DNA of 7,771 nt, from positions 1 to 7,771 of the forward strand of contig CAZNRY010000178.1 of assembly GCA_964575675.1 (NCBI GenBank). Reading direction: 5' to 3'. The notes below the pieces were generated by a model. The model was not told where the DNA came from. It saw only the letters and a program-made list of their open reading frames with translations, and ran no database searches. The DNA comes from CAZNRY01 sp964575675. GTDB lineage: Bacteria > Eisenbacteria > RBG-16-71-46 > CAIMUX01 > VGJL01. This document shows positions 5,962 through 7,771 of the stretch, in pieces (position 1 is the stretch's first letter; the number at the start of each line of letters is the position of its first letter). The translations under genes and the position numbers were made by a program.

Positions 5962-7167
5962 ATGGACCGCTGGATCTACATGGACAACGGCGCAACGACG
6001 CCCGTCGATCCGCGGGTCCTGGAGGCGATGCTCCCCTTCCTGACGGCCCGCTTTGGAAACGCGGCAAGCCACAGCCATGCCTACGGCTGGGAGGCCGAGG
6101 AGGCGGTCGAGAACGCGCGCAATCAGGTCGCCCGCCTGATCGGCGCCAACCCTCGCGAGATCGTCTTCACGAGCGGCGCGACCGAATCGAACAACCTCGC
6201 GTGCAAAGGGGTCTTCCACCGCTACCGCTCGAAGGGCAACCACGTCATCACGAGCGCGATCGAGCACAAGGCGATCCTCGATCCGTGCAACATTCTTGAA
6301 GGCGATGGGGCTGAGGTCACGATCCTCCCGGTGGACCGTTCCGGCTTCGTCGATCCGGAAGCCGTCCGGGCCGCGATCCGGCCAGAGACCATCCTCGTCT
6401 CCATCATGCACGCGAACAACGAGGTCGGGACCATACAGGACGTCCAGGCGATCGGGCGGATCTGCAAGGAGCGGCAGGTCATCTTCCACACCGATGCGGC
6501 GCAGTCGGTCGGGAAGATCCCGTTCGACGTCAACGACCTTGGGCTCGATCTCGCATCGATGAGCGCCCACAAGATCTACGGTCCGAAGGGCGTTGGGGCG
6601 CTCTTCATCCGCCGGCGTAATCCGCGCGTCGTCCTGACGTCCCTGATCGACGGCGGGGGACACGAACGCGGCATCCGGTCGGGAACCGTGAACGTCCCCG
6701 GAATCGTGGGTTTCGGGATGGCCTGCGAGGTTGCCCGCATCGAGATGGCGGCCGAGAGCGCGCGGGTGAGCGCCCTGCGCGACGCGCTCTGCCGCCTGAT
6801 CCTCTCGCAACTCGATGACGTCCTCGTCAACGGCGATCGCGAGCCGCGGCTTCCGGGGCACCTCAATCTGAGCTTTGCGTACTGCGAGGGGGAGTCGCTG
6901 CTGTTGGGGCTCCGGGGCCTCGCCGTCTCGACCGGCAGCGCCTGCACCTCGGCGAGCCTAGAGCCGTCGCACGTCTTGAAGGCGATCGGCGTGGCCGAGG
7001 ATCTTGCGCACAGCTCACTGCGTTTCACGCTCGGCCGGTTCAACGCCGAGCCTGAGATCGAGACGGCCGCCGCGATGGTCGTCGGAACGGTCCGCCGGCT
7101 CCGGGATCTCTCCCCGCTCTACGAGATGATGCGCGAGGGGAAGACGCCCCCCGAGGCGAGCGGTTAG
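5962..7167 (+). CDS. iscS: Cysteine desulfurase, IscS type (group I)
   Basis: A 401-residue PLP enzyme that takes sulfur from L-cysteine, leaving alanine and an enzyme persulfide, to feed Fe-S assembly and tRNA thiolation in the cytosol. Signatures in order: MDNGATTPVDPRVLEAM (7-23), FGNAASHSHAYGWEAEEAVE (31-50), TSGATESNN (70-78, cofactor phosphate contact), SAIEHKAI with His102, HANNEVGTIQ, HTDAAQS, SAHKIYGPKG with PLP Lys204, GGGHERGIRSGTVN, and the loop STGSACTSASLEPSHVL with nucleophile Cys328, the same number as in E. coli IscS. The start is ATG 5962, with GGGGAG about 4-5 nt upstream; the frame stays open to 5527, but that stretch lies across the oppositely oriented gene. The C-terminus runs RLRDLSPLYEMMREG then TPPEASG. 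This differs from the DLNSIEWAHH-type end that helps E. coli IscS bind IscU, and no iscU follows. The next gene is an A-type carrier 151 bp away. Confidence 0.95.
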   Translation: MDRWIYMDNGATTPVDPRVLEAMLPFLTARFGNAASHSHAYGWEAEEAVENARNQVARLIGANPREIVFTSGATESNNLACKGVFHRYRSKGNHVITSAIEHKAILDPCNILEGDGAEVTILPVDRSGFVDPEAVRAAIRPETILVSIMHANNEVGTIQDVQAIGRICKERQVIFHTDAAQSVGKIPFDVNDLGLDLASMSAHKIYGPKGVGALFIRRRNPRVVLTSLIDGGGHERGIRSGTVNVPGIVGFGMACEVARIEMAAESARVSALRDALCRLILSQLDDVLVNGDREPRLPGHLNLSFAYCEGESLLLGLRGLAVSTGSACTSASLEPSHVLKAIGVAEDLAHSSLRFTLGRFNAEPEIETAAAMVVGTVRRLRDLSPLYEMMREGKTPPEASG

Positions 7168-7187
7168 TCAGGCGCGCGGTTAAGGGC

Positions 7188-7217
7188 TTGCCAAGAGACC
7201 CCGCGATCGGGTTCAAT
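7188..7217 (+). promoter_or_regulatory. Possible promoter of the A-type carrier gene
   Basis: TTGCCA (7188-7193, five of six -35 bases) and TTCAAT (7212-7217, four of six -10 bases) are 18 nt apart in the 151-bp gap after iscS. A start near 7224 would give a leader of about 95 nt containing the 10-bp palindrome CCGGCGCCGG (7242-7251). No IscR-like site was recognised. Cotranscription with iscS remains possible. Confidence 0.35.
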
Positions 7218-7318
7218 CGTCTGTCCGGGTCCGAGAGGGGTCCGGCGCCGGGAGACCGGCAATTCGTCGCATCAAACGAAAGAGAGAGGGCGGGAATCCG
7301 GCCCGCGGAGGAAGATAG

Positions 7319-7651
7319 ATGATCATCGAACTGACCGATCAAGCGGTCATCGCCGTCAAGCAGGCCATGGAATCGGAGAAGCTTCCCGTGACCGACACGT
7401 ATCTGCGCGTCGGGGTCAAGAAAGGCGGGTGCTCCGGCCACTCCTACACGCTCGCCTTCGACACCCAGGCTCAGGAAGGGGATCGGGTGGTCGAGAAGGA
7501 CGGGGTGCGCCTCCTCGTCGATCCGGGCAGCGAGCTCTACGTCGCAGGGATGACCCTGGACTACAAGCGTGGCCTGACCGACCAGGGCTTCGTCTTTCAG
7601 AACCCGAACGCGAAGGGGTCCTGCCACTGCGGGAGCTCCTTCAAAGCGTAA
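7319..7651 (+). CDS. iscA: A-type Fe-S cluster carrier protein (IscA/SufA/ErpA family)
   Basis: A 110-residue cytosolic protein, the normal length, expected to bind an iron-sulfur cluster and hand it to target enzymes. The three conserved cysteines are present: Cys38 in VKKGGCSGHSY and Cys102 and Cys104 in GSCHCGSSF. The family's DPGSELYVAGMTLDY segment (68-82) and FVFQNPNAKGSCHCG (91-105) are clear. The start is ATG 7319, with GGAGG about 8 nt upstream. It follows iscS on the same strand and probably supplies clusters to local clients such as MtaB and MiaB, which is inference. The sequence cannot separate IscA from SufA, ErpA or a generic HesB-type member; the iscA symbol follows from the iscS neighbour. 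A strong terminator follows 29 nt after the stop. Confidence 0.92.
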   Translation: MIIELTDQAVIAVKQAMESEKLPVTDTYLRVGVKKGGCSGHSYTLAFDTQAQEGDRVVEKDGVRLLVDPGSELYVAGMTLDYKRGLTDQGFVFQNPNAKGSCHCGSSFKA

Positions 7652-7680
7652 CCAGTCCCGATCACGACGGCGCGGCGACG

Positions 7681-7716
7681 AGGAGCCGGAGGAGATGATC
7701 CTCCGGCTTCTCTTCT
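7681..7716 (+). terminator. Intrinsic terminator of the iscS-iscA unit
   Basis: AGCCGGAGGA (7684-7693) pairs perfectly with TCCTCCGGCT (7699-7708) around the 5-nt loop GATGA, and three further pairs (one G-U) extend the stem to 7681/7711. The T/C-rich tail TCTCTTCT (7709-7716) follows. It is well placed 29 nt after the carrier gene. It ends exactly where intron-like sequence begins, so its original tail may have been longer. Confidence 0.82.
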
Positions 7717-7771
7717 GTGCGCCCGGCATGGGCACAGACTTGGAGGTGGAAGTCCTCTCCTGAGCAGGTCA
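7717..7771 (+). mobile_element. Group II intron, 5' end of domain I (bacterial class C), cut by the window edge
   Basis: From 7717 the sequence opens with GTGCG, the group II intron 5' consensus, and continues GCCCGGCATGGGCAC. As recalled, the structurally characterised Oceanobacillus iheyensis group IIC intron begins GUGUGCCCGGCAUGGGUGCA, which matches closely. The expected first helices are visible: GCCC/GGGC (7721-7724/7730-7733), then GAGG/CCTC (7743-7746/7754-7757) closing the 7-nt loop TGGAAGT, comparable to UGAGAGU in that intron. The insertion point is 8 nt past a terminator stem, the characteristic target of class C introns. The rest of domain I, the reverse transcriptase gene in domain IV and domains V-VI must lie to the right. 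Whether the element is intact or a fragment cannot be seen. Confidence 0.85.

Noticed and set aside
5896..6861. 321-residue minus-strand open frame opposite iscS
   Set aside because: Shadow of iscS with no recognisable domain.
7242..7251. CCGGCGCCGG palindrome before the carrier gene as an operator
   Set aside because: Short GC-only palindromes are common in DNA of this composition, and it matches no IscR-type or other known site.

Overview
The window is 7.77 kb of GC-rich bacterial chromosome with dense, well-behaved genes. A B12-dependent ribonucleotide reductase, paired MtaB and MiaB enzymes and an IscS-type desulfurase beside an A-type Fe-S carrier point to a free-living, probably anaerobic or microaerobic, high-GC bacterium. 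The sequence does not fix the phylum; an uncultured high-GC lineage is possible but is only a guess.

Layout. Positions 1-979 (minus) hold the first 326 residues of a class II ribonucleotide reductase (NrdJ), which runs off the left edge. Upstream of it is a 220-bp gap with two inverted repeats, then a complete LysR-type regulator (1200-2105, minus). The 176-bp divergent gap 2106-2281 carries a perfect LysR-type palindrome and an 81-nt sequence that can fold as a three-way junction ending just before the next ribosome binding site. Two paralogous radical-SAM methylthiotransferases, mtaB and miaB, follow on the plus strand with a 4-nt GTGA overlap. They end at a convergent junction rich in nested inverted repeats, facing a small four-helix membrane protein of the DUF4149 type (5220-5846, minus, probable TTG start). 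Divergent from that is iscS (5962-7167, plus), then a 151-bp gap with a possible promoter, then an IscA-family carrier (7319-7651). A strong intrinsic terminator (7681-7716) closes this unit. Immediately after its T-rich tail, from 7717 to the right edge, the sequence matches the 5' end of a bacterial group IIC self-splicing intron.

How the parts relate. The core is sulfur and Fe-S biology. IscS mobilises sulfur from cysteine and the A-type protein carries Fe-S clusters. MtaB and MiaB each need two [4Fe-4S] clusters to add a methylthio group to adenosine 37 of tRNAs (ms2t6A and ms2i6A). No iscU lies next to iscS, and the IscS C-terminal tail differs from the IscU-binding tail of the E. coli enzyme. 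NrdJ, the LysR regulator and the DUF4149 protein have no demonstrated tie to this theme.

The most notable element is the group IIC intron start, placed exactly where that class inserts, behind a terminator hairpin. The most novel candidate is the three-way-junction leader of mtaB. No tRNA, rRNA or CRISPR array was seen, and no gene-free stretch exceeds 300 bp.
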